Shown here in pieces: positions 40,966-52,488 of a stretch of DNA of 64,000 nucleotides. The first letter of the stretch is position 1. Each line of letters opens with the position of its first letter. The stretch is from Dendrophyllia cribrosa (lineage: Eukaryota; Cnidaria; Anthozoa; Scleractinia; Dendrophylliidae): positions 40,207,960-40,271,959 of the forward strand of contig JAJLRJ010000004.1 of assembly GCA_024195265.1 (NCBI GenBank). Direction: 5' to 3'. The position numbers were made by a program, and so were the translations under genes. The notes beneath the pieces were generated by a model, which was not told the origin of the DNA, did no database searches, and saw only the letters and a list, made by a program, of their open reading frames with translations.

Positions 40966-41376
40966 ACTGGGGCCGTAGTTTCGTCAAAAAATAACTCCGG
41001 AAATCCCGTGAAAAAAAGCTAGCCGAGAAACGAGAAACGGGACCCAGTTGGTTATCTCGGTATTTTTTTTGGTAGTGGGCGGGCCGGAGGATTTGAAAAA
41101 CGTATATCTGCAAGCGGTTATTTGTGCGAGTTAACTTCCGCTGTTTTGTTACTTTCACCATTTCATATCGTTTAGGTAATTTTCAAAATAGCTCATGCAC
41201 GCAATGCGTGCCTATGTTTATTTCCTGCTGTCACAAAATCTTATATGCATTTGTTACAGGCAATATTCCAGAAATAGTTAGGGCATTCACTACTGTCCCA
41301 TTGCATTATGCAACAAAAACACAGTTGCAGTTGTTATTTAGAAGCCTTGATGTTTGATGGTAAAATGTTTGACAAC

Positions 41377-41463
41377 AAAAAAGTAAAGATTCTCCTCTTA
41401 ATGCAGTGAGACAGCTGCAGTAATATAGTCTAACTGCATTAAGAGGAGAATCTTTACTTTTTT
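41377..41463. repeat. Perfect 31-bp hairpin with 25-nt loop
   Basis: AAAAAAGTAAAGATTCTCCT and the next 11 bases pair exactly with 41433-41463. Size (87 nt) is in the range of a small-RNA precursor, but the perfect stem points to a hairpin-RNA or a tiny MITE. Confidence 0.8.
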
Positions 41464-42218
41464 TGGATGAAAGCCCAAAACCTATATAAGCCAAGACTGC
41501 AAGGTGGTATGGGTAGTGGTAAATAGCCATCCTAGATCCTGGTCATCAGTGCGGATGCGACGGAAAATGGGTGACAGTAGTTTGGTGAATTTATACATAA
41601 CATCTCATACTACCTTGCGGGCTTGGCTTCAAGCTTTCATCCAACAACGTTAATTGAAATAGCTCTATAACTAACATCCATTTTCAATATATTGTTCAAA
41701 TTCATATGCAATATGATGAGTTGTTGTTAAGGTCACAGGTTATTACAGTCTGTAGTAGTTATGGTTAATAGTTAGAGATTTTAAGATTTTATAATTATTT
41801 ATAATATTTAAAGATGTTATTGATAAAGATGTTTACTTATTAGTGTATTATACCATTTTGAAAGTGATTCACAGAGATAAATACTGTATAATATTTTTCA
41901 ATTATTACTTTTCAATTGATATTTTCGTCATTTCTTCATTAGCTTTTATTCTGAACTTCAGTTGTTAAATGAGAAAAGGGTGAGAGACAGCAGCAATAAT
42001 TATGTATCAAATTAACACTGTTGAGTTGAAATAGTGCATGTTCAATGTCATGTCTAAAAAGTAAAGCATGCATTTGGATAAGAATTTTAGATGTTGTATT
42101 TGATATAAGCAGTATATGTGAATGACATGATAGCATAAAGTTTGATCTGAAAATGTACTTTATTGAATATTCATCATTTTCATACAGGGTTCTAGGTCAG
42201 AACTCTACTTAATATCAG

Positions 42219-42545
42219 ATCAAGTCCATAGTTTATGCGAAAGACCATATTCAATGGCATACCCAGCGTGACATTCAACTGATTCAAGTATTGTTCAATT
42301 GGGGGTTTGCACATGACATAAAAAATAAAAATCTTAACTATACATCCTCCAAAGCTGTTTCTAACATGGTATGTGGGTATCAGTGTTACAATCCTTCAGA
42401 AAAAGTTTCAGGTTTTAAGGATGTTTTGCTTCCGATTTTTAAAGATTTTAAATGTTTCACGGAATTTGTCATAAACAAAATTGAACCAGATGAAAGTTAT
42501 TTTTGCATTGTAGATGCTTATAAGACGATTGAATGGAACGTATAG
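42219..42545 (+). CDS. Unknown coding fragment, 108 residues
   Basis: Open from a stop at 42210; a possible acceptor (cttaatatcag) lies at 42218, giving phase 0. The translation reads IKSIVYAKDHIQWHTQRDIQ, LFNWGFAHDIKNKNLNYTSS, MVCGYQCYNPSEKV and ESYFCIVDAYKTIEWNV before a stop. There is no early ATG. Composition and length suggest real protein ancestry; no family recognised. It sits in the spacer of the inverted duplication. Confidence 0.3.
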   Translation: MKSIVYAKDHIQWHTQRDIQLIQVLFNWGFAHDIKNKNLNYTSSKAVSNMVCGYQCYNPSEKVSGFKDVLLPIFKDFKCFTEFVINKIEPDESYFCIVDAYKTIEWNV

Positions 42546-43239
42546 TGAATGCAATATTTTGTGGTGAGATTTTTCGTGTCATTAAGACTTGGAAGTTTTG
42601 GCCGCCATGTTGGTGCCCCAAGATGGCTGCTCCATACATTTCTTACTAAAAATGTCTACTCGTTCGCCTATAATGAAATGCTCTTGCACTTCAAAATTTG
42701 GCCCAGACGTTTAGTTTTAAACTCTCTGCAATTCTATCAACATTTTGGAAACTAAATCGGCTTTTTTAATGCTTCTGAATTTTGACGACTAAAGTGAAAA
42801 CCCCGGGGTGAAAACACCTAATTATAACAAAGCAGAAACTAAAGAAAGAATACACACCAATGTTTTCCTATGCATTGAAGGTCACATGCAAAAATTAAGC
42901 TACTTTGGTGGTCTTCACTCGTTCTTACCAATTCAGTAGGTGGCTATAAAGAAAAATGAATGCTTTAGTGAAATTAGTGATGGATGTGAATGACAACCAT
43001 CACACAAAATGAAAAATGAACCGAGGCAAAAATTGAACCACAACATAATTATCAGTGAGAACATGAACTAATAGACATTTATCACAGGGCGGTCACGTTG
43101 ATTCCCCGCAGAATAAAAAGCTTTGTTTTTCTACATCTAAACTCATTTGCAAGTTTTTCACTGTTAGGCTAGACGTGCGTTTTGTTTTTCATACAAATGC
43201 GCAGTGTGATGAAGGTCTGTTGCATCATCATAATCCTTC

Positions 43240-44873
43240 ATTTAAACCCCCAAAGGGGCAAAGGGCGTCCACCATCACCCTTCGGCGTACCTCTTTATTT
43301 GCCACTGTTTTTGCTCTCTCTCATGCAGGTGTAACCCACTCTTTCCAACTCCTGCAGCATCGAACGCCTGCTGTTCCTGGGGCATCCTCTTTTCCGCTTT
43401 TCTGTCTTTGTTGCTTATCGTATTAGTAATGCAACTCAGTGGTATTTGTCTATGTATTTTACTTCCGATCGAGACAGACAACAGATACCTTACTGTAACT
43501 AACGATCCATATACTGCATGTAACAAAACACAAAACCATAAAAAGTCGAACATTATTTATTAGTCTTGAGTGTCTAGAAGCAATTGAAGTTGGTTACATG
43601 TAATTACACAGGGAGTAATATTCTCCACTTGGCACTGTTACTGACTGAGGTAAATATTCACTGCGAAGATCAAAATGTCACGCATGTTTCATTCACAGTT
43701 CACGTAAGTCATATGATTGTTTCATATATAATCATTCAATATTAAGCATATATCACAAATCATTCCTGAGGAAAACATTCAAAAAATTCAATTCGTAGAT
43801 GTGGCAAATGCTGTCTGGATTATGATTTTCAGAAGTCGCTAATGTAGACTACCATAATCCTACCCTATAAAGAGTCAAAGACCTTCACCTATAAAGTTAA
43901 AAAGAAACTTTCGTGGTGTGAATCTTTGGAAAAAGGTACGTATCTCCATGCAAGAAAGAAAAAAAGGACTTCATTCTGCATACAATACAAGTTCGTTGGC
44001 CTATCTCGTCAACAGTGTCCATTTTTGCCATCTGAATCTATCACAGGGCAGACTATCACTTGTTCTCCACAGCGAAACTAGAGACGTCACGAAGCTCTTG
44101 GAATGAGTTGTTTTATTGGCTCCCGAACCAATAAATGAACGATCGATGATCCTCACAGTGATTCTACCAACTTAAGGAGTTAAAAAAGAAACCTGAACAA
44201 TGGATAGTTTCGTTTCAGCCTCTGATGATGACTCATAACTTTCATAGAGTGAAGAAAGAAGCGGCAAAAAGCGATATTCAAAATACACAAGCTCGGCGCG
44301 GCCGCTCGGCGCCATTTTGAAGTGAAAAAGTGTTAAGTTAAACGCTGTAAAAAGTGTTAAAAATGAAACTAGACGTTTCGGCAATGCTGCCTTCATTGCC
44401 ATTTTGAAGTGGACAACGAGTCAGCGATTTTTTAATGCAGCGGTTTTCGTGTATACGCACATTTTCCTTCATGTCCCGACTATCCCAAGTGTCCCAGTTG
44501 TCCCAAGTGTCCCAGTTGTCCCAGTGTCCCAAGTGTCCCAGTTGTCCCAGTTGTCCCAAGTGTCCCAGTTGTCCCAGTTGTCCCAAGTGTCCCAGTTGCC
44601 CCAAGTGTCCAAGTTGTCCCAGTTGTCCCAGTGTCCCAGTTGTCCCAAGTGTCCCAGTTGTCCCAGTGTCCCAGTTGTCCCAAGTGTCCCAGTTGTCCCA
44701 AGTGTCCCAGTTGTCCCAAGTGTCCCAGTTGTCCCAAGTGTCCCAAGTGTCCCAGTTGTCCCAAGTGTCCCAGTGTGTCCTAGTTAATGTTCACCATTTA
44801 TTATTCTTATCATTAAACCTTTCAGATGTCACGCAATTTTCGTTAACCGGTACACCAGGACACAACCGAGCGT
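43240..44873. repeat. Right arm of a large inverted duplication
   Basis: Reverse complement of 38003-39369. It is longer because its minisatellite has expanded and because about 100 bp near 44275-44395 (TGAAACTAGACGTTTCGGC) are not in the left arm. Confidence 0.9.
44471..44790. repeat. Minisatellite AGTTGTCCCAAGTGTCCC (right)
   Basis: About 20 units of 9+9 bp on the complementary strand to the left array. Three forward frames stay open through it (SQLSQVPSCPK-type repeats), an effect of the 18-bp period; they are not genes. Confidence 0.93.
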
Positions 44874-44948
44874 TGCGTGACGACACTAATAACGACTATG
44901 CCAAGCCGACCCCCAAAACAGCCCTGTAATTCACGATCGGAAAGTCGA

Positions 44949-45006
44949 CCTTTTTCTCTCTATATATCCTTTCACAACCCAAGGGAAAGGATATATAGAG
45001 AGAAAG
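44949..45006. repeat. Short hairpin, 22-bp stem
   Basis: TTTCTCTCTATATATCCTTT and GAAAGGATATATAGAGAGAA are mirror images around CACAACCCAAG. Confidence 0.75.
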
Positions 45007-46159
45007 CAATGGAACTAAAACTCGCTGGAAATGCTTTAAATTGCCCCCAAAAACCACAAAGGAGACAAGGAAACACACAAGCGAAGTAAGGTAGGCAATT
45101 TTTATTGAAATCTTGTTCGTACTTTTTATCTCCCAGCATGGACCGTTTGTTCTCATACAAATCCTTACAATTTCACTCGCAACGGATATTGTGACAAGTA
45201 TAGCTTGGGCGAAGCTTGGGCTACCTGTGGTATTACCGTGCGTTGGATTGCGAGGAACTTGGAACTTGAAAAAACGGAGAAGATCCTGGGGACGAGGTGT
45301 TGACCGAGGAGATCGAGGAGATCGTGGACTCTGGGTTACGAAATATCGATCGGTGGCAACGGAAGAGTGTTTGAAATTCCCACTTGGCGGACGTTTGCGT
45401 CTGATGCCGGAATGAAAGCAGTGTTTACACAATGTATGGAACTTGCTCCAAGTGGAATCTCGAGGCGATCGGAGGTATTGGTGCGAATAAATGGCTGTTT
45501 TTCTTCCGTTGATCGGCTGGGCTTGGCGTCACGAGTACCTTTTATACATTATAGGAATGTCAGGAATTGCTCCGAAATGGCCTAAATCCCCAAGCAGACA
45601 CAAGTAATACAACAGGGAAACAAGGTAAGCCATTTTTATTGTATTTTTATTACCGATACTGTTCCCCTGGGGTGTCTAATCGAACATTCGGCAATCGAAC
45701 AAAAGTCGAACACCAATCGTTCGACTCTGTTCGGTAATCGAAAATATTCCCAAAAGAAATAATACATGTACCAAACAAGGAAACAAAACTTTGTTTAATT
45801 TCCCATACCTTTTATCCTGAGCATCAAGTGGATTCAATGCCTCAATGCTATTTTTGTCTTCCAAATGACGCTTCAGACCCCATACTATCCCGTACACAGT
45901 TCTGGATAGATGCCTTTCACCCAACTCTTTAGCTACTTCCGTGACAAACTCCATGAGCCAGTCGTTAAGAGATAGGGTGGCAAAAACAACTCGCTCCACC
46001 ATCATGCATCAACTAAAATGAATGGCCGCAAGTACGAGCTAAACAACTTTCAAACTCTACAAGTGTATGCAGGAAGAGAGTTGTGAAAATGCAAAAGAAT
46101 GCACTCTCTGTTTCTCATTAAAACAAACGGTGCTAATTACACAGAGAATACATGTATAT
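45007..46159. other. No gene supported; partial repeats
   Basis: The minus strand is open over 44896-45432, but its SPRSPRSPRS run comes from a GGAGATCGA repeat and nothing else is recognisable. The stretches ending GGAAACAMRCAAG..AAGGTARGCMATTTTTATTG at about 45070-45110 and 45605-45645 are related, suggesting a duplicated element end. Confidence 0.3.
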
Positions 46160-47077
46160 GCGCGTTTGAGAAGCCATATCAAAAACTTGTGCTTCGTTTT
46201 TCATCAGAGGTTCCAAACACTAAAAAACAATAAAAGCACTCTGCCTTCGCCATCGTGCTTTCATCTCTTTCTCAGTGTTTGGAACCCCTGATGAAAAACT
46301 CACACTCGTTTTTGATCTATTACATACATAAAATGCTGACTGAGAATCATGGACTCGGTATAAAACAGGGACTGGGTATAAAATAGCGAGGACAAAAGCT
46401 GTGAACATAAAATATTGATTTACCTCGATTAAATAGATTGTAGATTGTAGATTCTTACAGTCAAAATGCTTGGCGCATTCTGCTTATTATTTGAGAATGA
46501 CTTTCATTAATCAGGAATGGATTGCATTATTGAAATCAAAATTCAGGTTTTAAATTGATTATTGGAATCTTCCAACAGTAGCCTCATTCGAAATAACAAA
46601 TGCTGATTGGTTTGTTATTGACATCAGACAAATGTTGACATACAAAGCAGGCAACAGTTGGTGGCTTGACACATCTGACCTATTTCTGTTTGCTCAACAA
46701 ACATTCATCACTGAGTATCTTTTTGATGTAAAGAAGCTCTGCATAATTTACAAAACTCTGAAGAAGAATTCTAAAAATGCTAGTGTGCTGGTACTGAAAT
46801 AGATTTATTTTCACCAAAAGTGAAGAAAATTTCCTATGAAGTCTAAGTGACTCAATTTGCTGAAACCAACATTGGCCAACAGTTGCATATTTCGCCTGTG
46901 AACTTTTGACCAATGTCAGTAAATACCAATCAGCATTTGTTATTTGGAATGAGGCTAACTTTGGAAGATTCCAATAATCAACTTAAAATCTAATGCAATC
47001 CATTACTGAAGTGTTTGGAACCTCTGATGAAAAACGAAGCACAAGTTTTTGATATGGCTTCTCAAACGCGCGTAAAA
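46160..47077. mobile_element. Complex foldback region
   Basis: CGCGTTTGAGAAGCCATATC to CCAAACACT (46160-46222) is repeated in reverse at 47010-47072. Inside, GGAATCTTCCAACAGTAGCC to CAAATGCTGATTGGT (46565-46613) is reversed at 46925-46975. A further inverted short copy (TTTGGAACCCCTGATGAAAA) lies at 46277-46297. Outer segments 46335-46430 and 47295-47400 also mirror each other (TGATTTACCTC / GAGGTAAATCA). A nested or palindromic non-autonomous element. Confidence 0.6.
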
Positions 47078-47329
47078 ATACAATAAGCAGAACCTGTGGA
47101 GTATTTTGACTGTACCTAATTTGTGGGGCGGTACATTTCCCTGTTCTGTCCTTTATTTATGAACCGCCGTAAAGCAGATACCCTGCAAGCAGAGCCTGTG
47201 AAGATTTGCAGGTCGTGGAATTAAGATAATTTTTCTGCTTTCCTTCATTTGAATTTTTTTTAAATTTATATCACGAGACCAAATGATTAGAAATCCAGTA
47301 TTTATTGAGGTAAATCAATATCTTATGTC

Positions 47330-47560
47330 ACAGCTTCGGTCCTCGTTATTTTACACCTAGTCCACATTTTATAACGATTCCATAATTCTCAGTCCGCGTT
47401 TTATACCGAGTCCTCGTTTTATACCCTACACCTGTAGTCCGTGTTTTATACTGATTCCTCATTCCGTAGTCTGCGTTTTATACCCTAGTCCGTGTTTATA
47501 CCCAGTCTGTGGTCCGCAGTCCATGTTTTATACTGACTGTGGTAAGCACTCGGTGTTTTT
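47330..47560. repeat. Degenerate tandem AGTCCGTGTTTTATACC units
   Basis: At least eight copies of TAGTCCRYGTTTTATACC-like words, 17-30 bp apart. Fewer related copies, reversed, are at 46345-46385. Confidence 0.65.
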
Positions 47561-47721
47561 TATCGTAGAATGTGTTTGATCTCCACGAAGTATTTTTAAC
47601 AGGAGCATCCCCACCCCTTTCATACGGGAGTCATATGGGGTCTGCTTAATACAGGCTTCACTGTATTGGGATATCATTTTGACAAAGATTTTCTTAATGA
47701 TGATGACATTTGTGATGTACG

Positions 47722-48625
47722 CAGTGTTTCCGCCAGACCGCGCCATTGCGGGAATCCCGCATTGCAATCAGAGATTGCAGAAAAATGAAAAAAGGGCCTA
47801 TTTGGCCCTTTCCTTTTACAAGTCTGCAGGCTTAACACAGGCGTAGTATTTTAAAAACCATCTCCTTTTAATTCAATAGCGGTTTTCAATACAGAACACC
47901 GCCAAAAAGCTGACCAAAAAGGATACAATGTACAAATTCGATCAATCAGAGCCTGGTGGAATAATCAGCACCATTACTGCGAGTAGCCTGGACACTATTT
48001 AGCCTCGACTTAGTGCCGTAGCATTGTAAGTGCTCATGGGTCGCTCATGGATATTCATCATGGCATCTCATAAAAGACAATTTCCTTCAAGGTCTATCGC
48101 GAGTTTTTTCTTGACAAACAAAGAACCAGACCATGAAACGGAGGAAAAGAAAACAAAAGAAAATGACAATGATGAAGAAGCGACTGATTAGTCACAAAAA
48201 CCAAATTCTTCACGTTACGAGAAGAAGTTTAATACTCGGTGGCTGAACGACTTACAATTGGTTGAAACACGACAGTGAGAAGGGGATGTTATGTGAACTG
48301 GGAAACAGTCCCCTAATACCGGAGAAGTAAATTAGGATAGCTGCGGTTTTTGTAATAAAATAACTTTTATTTTTTTCTAAAACCTGATCGATTAACATTG
48401 TCTATTCTTAGCTTTTCTTAATATAATATTTTTTCCCAGTCAGTAACTTGAACCTTATGCATATAAGTTACCAAATAAACTGCTTTATTTTCCTTGGTAC
48501 CCTGGTGCATTTTTTTCTTCTGTACCTTTCAATTCATTGGCCCCTTTCCTAAAAAATCTGGCCCCTAAAAAAGGTTTCCAGGGGCCACTTTGGCCCTCAA
48601 GTAAAATTTTCTGGCTGAAACACTG
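47722..48625 (+). mobile_element. Decayed hAT-type element, 0.9 kb
   Basis: Ends CAGTGTTTCCGCCAGA and complement CAGTGTTTCAGCCAGA, the CAGTG start usual in hAT elements. TGTAC lies next to both ends (TGTACG left, TGTACA right), a worn duplication. The interior retains the start of a transposase with a zinc-finger-like region, ruined by a stop and a frame change. Hence a deletion derivative. Confidence 0.75.
48060..48300 (+). pseudogene. N-terminal remnant of a hAT transposase
   Basis: ATG at 48060 opens 43 residues: MASHKRQFPSRSIASFFLTN, then an acidic-basic run, stopping at TAG 48189. Past the stop the same frame reads RYEKKFNTRWLNDL; a neighbouring frame then gives NWLKHDSEKGMLCELG. The KR..SI.SFF start and the (K/R)FN..W...WL..D..KGM.C.LC pattern are familiar from the zinc-finger N-terminus of hAT-type transposases. 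The catalytic core is missing. Confidence 0.65.
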
Positions 48626-48654
48626 TGTACATGTATTCAGTGGACAAGAGTACT

Positions 48655-48705
48655 GTGGTGATGACAATGGTGGTGATGATGATGATGATGACGATGACGA
48701 TGATC
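48655..48705. repeat. GATGAT microsatellite
   Basis: GTGATGATGATGATGATGAC and variants. Confidence 0.85.
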
Positions 48706-48832
48706 AAAATATTACAGCTTTTACCCTGCATTGGCAGAAAATAAATTTTCATTTTTGTTTATAAAAATTCAATTACATTTATGGAATGCAACAGTGGTCA
48801 GGCCTACATGTACTTCCTTCTAGGAGCTTAGC

Positions 48833-49018
48833 ATGGCAACATGCTGCTGGGAGCAGCTGTTCTCCCTGCCACCCATCTCACAGTCTTCCATGCCTCTCTT
48901 TGACACTGGCCTATCCCCGTCGACTGCCCTTGCATGTGGCAGGCAGTGTTCTGGTCCTGGACAGCACTTGGCTACCCCCTACCCTTATTTCACACAAATG
49001 GTGTTCTTGAAAAAATAG
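48833..49018 (+). CDS. Doubtful 61-residue frame in a GC-richer patch
   Basis: ATG to TAG: MATCCWEQLFSLPPISQSSM, then LACGRQCSGPGQHLATPYPY and FLKK. The patch is clearly richer in G+C than its surroundings. A second overlapping frame is open as well, no domain is seen and no splice sites are evident. Could be a repeat fragment; kept as a weak candidate only. Confidence 0.15.
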   Translation: MATCCWEQLFSLPPISQSSMPLFDTGLSPSTALACGRQCSGPGQHLATPYPYFTQMVFLKK

Positions 49019-49189
49019 TGACAAGAACCATAGGCCTGATTAAAATAACAGTAATTCAGTTATTGTATTGTACATTGAAAGCTGGTTAGAAGTTCAGTTT
49101 GTTTAAGTCATTCATGCCTCTTGGAGTCAATCCTTTATTGTGTGGTAGACATTCCTTGTGCATTAAATTTTGTTTACATGATTACATGC

Positions 49190-49271
49190 TAGCCTGGAAA
49201 CAGGCTTCCTTTGTCCACTCGGTGAGCAGGGACTGTCTGGACTTCGCTCTGAGAAGCCTGTTCTCAGGCCA
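49190..49271. mobile_element. Tiny inverted-repeat element
   Basis: TAGCCTGGAAACAGGCTTC at the left and GAAGCCTGTTCTCAGGCCA at the right form inverted ends of an 82-bp element. Confidence 0.5.
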
Positions 49272-49642
49272 ACTACGTGCTTTCAACTAGGCATAATCGG
49301 CCAAACGTAGCCAACTAGTTGTCATATTATGAGCGGTACTCTGTGTCTGTGTGTGTCGTACTCTGTGATGTATCAGGCTATAATCAGTGGCTGATAACTA
49401 GTATTGACTGGATTTACTACTGTGTACATGTATGGTATCAGTAATTATGGACACTCACTGAGAGTACCACGTTATAATGTTTATATTCTTTTGAATGCGA
49501 TGGAAAATTTGTTATTTTTAAAATGTGAACAGAGGCACATCTTAATTTTCGAAAGAGAAAATGGCAAAAAATGAGTTTGATGGGTGAATTGTTGCAATTT
49601 CATTTTAAAATTTAAAGTGAAAATGTGTCATTCTTCTTACAG
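49272..49642. other. No gene seen, probable intron
   Basis: AT-rich; leads to the T-rich acceptor of the next candidate exon. Confidence 0.3.
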
Positions 49643-49691
49643 GCTCACTGCAATCTGCAACTGAAAAAAAGGAAGAAAAAACGAACAGCCG
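49643..49691 (+). CDS. Candidate 49-nt exon, Lys/Glu-rich
   Basis: Strong acceptor (cattcttcttacag) and donor (GTAAGTCTG). Entering in phase 1 it reads SLQSATEKKEEKTNSR and leaves in phase 2. The A-run (GAAAAAAAGGAAGAAAAAAC) could hide a one-base error; with one base fewer it would be symmetric like the others. It may belong with the acidic microexons upstream in one disordered protein, which is inference. Confidence 0.4.
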
Positions 49692-50064
49692 GTAAGTCTG
49701 CAGTGTGTGTATTTATGTGTATACGTATATAGAAATAAGGAGTGTATTCCGTTATTAACTTTTCCATGCTGTAACCTTTGTAATTTTTGGATTTCTAAGG
49801 GACTTATTGATCTACTTCAAGCAATGAAAAATCTTAATTCTTAAAACAAAAATTTTACCCCTTTGTGGGGACGCAATATGTGTATTTTTCATACCAACTA
49901 ATGAGGACCTCCCCAAAGTCCCCAGAAATTAGGTATAGTTACAGTTAAACACCAACTTCTGGGGACATTTTTGTGGGGACGCGAAAATGTCCCCACATTC
50001 TGACAAGTCCTCACTGTTCTGGTGTGTTTTCATATCCAAGTACCCACAAGTGTACAAAGACAAG
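49692..50064. other. No gene seen; GTCCCC-rich repeat
   Basis: 49855-50020 holds several GGGGAC/GTCCCC words in both orientations (TTGTGGGGACGC, CCCCAAAGTCCCC), a short inverted-repeat stretch just before the satellite. Confidence 0.4.
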
Positions 50065-52043
50065 AACCTTTATACACCTTCATACACCTTCATATACTTT
50101 CATACATCTTCTTGCACCTTTATGCACCTTCATGTACCTCTATTCACCTTTATTTATCTCAATACACTTTCATACACCTTCATGCACCTTCATACACTTT
50201 TATTTACCTCAATACACTTTCATAAACCTTCATGCACATTCATTTACCTTTTTACACCTTCATTTACCTTCATACACCTTCATTTACATTCACACACCTT
50301 CATACACCTTCATACACGTTCATTTACCTTCATTAACCTTCATACACCTTCATGCACCTTCACACACCTTCATACACCTTCATGCACCTTCATAAACCTT
50401 CATACACCTTCATACACCGTCATGCACCTTCACACACCTTCATACACCTTCATGCACCTTCATACACCTTCATACACCTTCATACACTTCATACACCTTC
50501 ATACACCTTCATACACCTTCATACACCTTCATTTACCTTCAAGTACCTTCATACACTTTTATTTACCTTCATACACTTTCATACACCTTCATGCACCTTT
50601 ATTTACCTTTATTTACCTTTATTTACGTTCATACACCTTCATTTACCTTCACACACCTTCATACACCTTCATACACCTTCATACACCTTCATTTACCTTC
50701 ATTAACCTTCATGCACCTTCATGCACCTTCACACACCTTCATAGACCTTCATGCACATTCGTACACCTTCATACACCTTAATACACTTTCATACATCTTC
50801 ATACACCTTCATACACCTTCATACACCTTTATAAACCTTCACTTACCTTCATTTACATTCATACACTTTTATTTACCTTCCTACACTTTTATACACCTTC
50901 ATGCACCTTCATGTACCTTTATACACCTTTATTTACCTTCATACACCTTCATTTACCTTCACACACCTTCATACCCCTTCATACACCTTCATACACTTTC
51001 ATACACTTTCATTTACCTTCATACACCTTCATACACCTTCATACACCTTCATGCACCTTCGTACACTTTTATTTACGTTCATACACCTTCATACACCTTT
51101 ATGCACATTCATGTACCTTTATATACCTTTATTTACCTTCATACACCTTCATTTACCTTTACACACCTTCATACACCTTCATACATCTTCATACACTTTC
51201 ATACACCTTCATTTACCTTCATACACCTTCGTACACCTTCATACACCTTCATTTACCTTCATGCACCTTCATACACTTTTATTTACCTTCATACACTTTC
51301 ATACACCTTCATGCACATTCATTTACCTTTATACACCTTTATTTACCTTCATACACATTCATTTACATTCACACACCTTCATACACCTTCATACACCTTC
51401 ATTTACCTTCATTAACCTTCATACACCTTATTGCACCTTCATACACCGTCATACACCTTCATGCACCTTCATACACATTCATACACCTTCATACACTTTC
51501 ATACACCTTCATACACCTTCATACACCTTCATACATCTTCATAAACCTTCATACACCTTCATTTAACTTGACACACATTCATACACTTTCATACAAATTC
51601 ATGAACCTTCATTTACCTTTATACACCTTTATTTACCTTCATACACCTTCATTTACCTTCACACACCTTCATATACCTTCATACACCTTCATACACCTTC
51701 ATTTACCTTCATACACCTTCATACACTTTTAGTTACCTTCATACACTTTGATACACCTTCATGCACCTTCATTTACCTTTATACACCTTTATTTACCTTC
51801 ATACACCTTCATTTACCTTCACACACTTTCATACACTTTCATACACCCTCATTTACCTTCATTAACCTTCATACACCTTCATGCACCTTGATACACCTTG
51901 ACACACCTTCATGCACCTTCATTGACTTTCAAACACATTCGTTTACCTTCATACACCTTCATACACCTTCATTTACCTTCAACTACCTTAATACATCTTC
52001 ATTTCCCTTCATACAACTTCATTTACCTTCATTCGCCTTTTCA
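50065..52043 (+). repeat. 10-bp satellite CCTTCATACA, block 1
   Basis: Tandem 10-bp units: mostly CCTTCATACA and CCTTCATTTA with single-base variants (CATGCA, CTTTTATTTA). A period of 10 is not a multiple of 3, so all three forward frames read the same 10-residue cycle (HTPSYTFIHL-like) without stops; the other strand closes quickly through TGA/TAA. Long open frames here are artefacts. Confidence 0.97.
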
Positions 52044-52488
52044 ACACAGCAACACAGATACAGATAGTGCACAGAGACACATACAGATACAGATACAGAT
52101 ACAGATACAGATACAGATACAGATACATCACAGATACAGATACAAATACTGATACAGCACACATACAGCACACATACAGCACAGATACAGATACAGATAC
52201 AGATACAGATACAGATAAAGATAAAGATAAAGATAAATATACAGATACAGACACAGATACAGATAAAGAGCCAGATTCAGATACAGATACAGATATAGAT
52301 ACAGCACAGATGCAGATACAGATATAGATACAGCACAGATACAGATACCGATACAGATACAGCACAGATACAGATACAGATACAGATTCAGACAGCACAG
52401 TTTTAGATACAGAAACAGAACAGATACAGATATAGATACAGCTCAGATACAGTGCAGATACAGATAAAGATACAGATACAGATACATA
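52044..52488 (+). repeat. 6-bp CAGATA satellite island 1
   Basis: Tandem CAGATA hexamers with variants (AAGATA, CAGCACAGATA, CAGATTCAGACAG). A 6-bp period gives open DTDTDT or IQIQIQ frames forward and SVSVSV in reverse; not genes. Sharply bounded by the 10-bp satellite. Confidence 0.95.

Larger units (their letters stand above)
39370..43239. other. Spacer of the inverted duplication
   Basis: 3.9 kb between the two arms. It holds a GTTT microsatellite, three 200-250 bp tandem units, a 31-bp hairpin and a coding-like fragment, described separately. The remaining stretches (39530-40330, 41470-42210, 42560-43230) are AT-rich without supported genes. If arms and spacer form one element, it would be 6.9 kb. 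Confidence 0.5.

Noticed and set aside
44404..44929. Cys/Ser/Gln/Val-rich repeat proteins on the right arm
   Set aside because: Open only because the 18-bp minisatellite is a multiple of three; all three frames are open.
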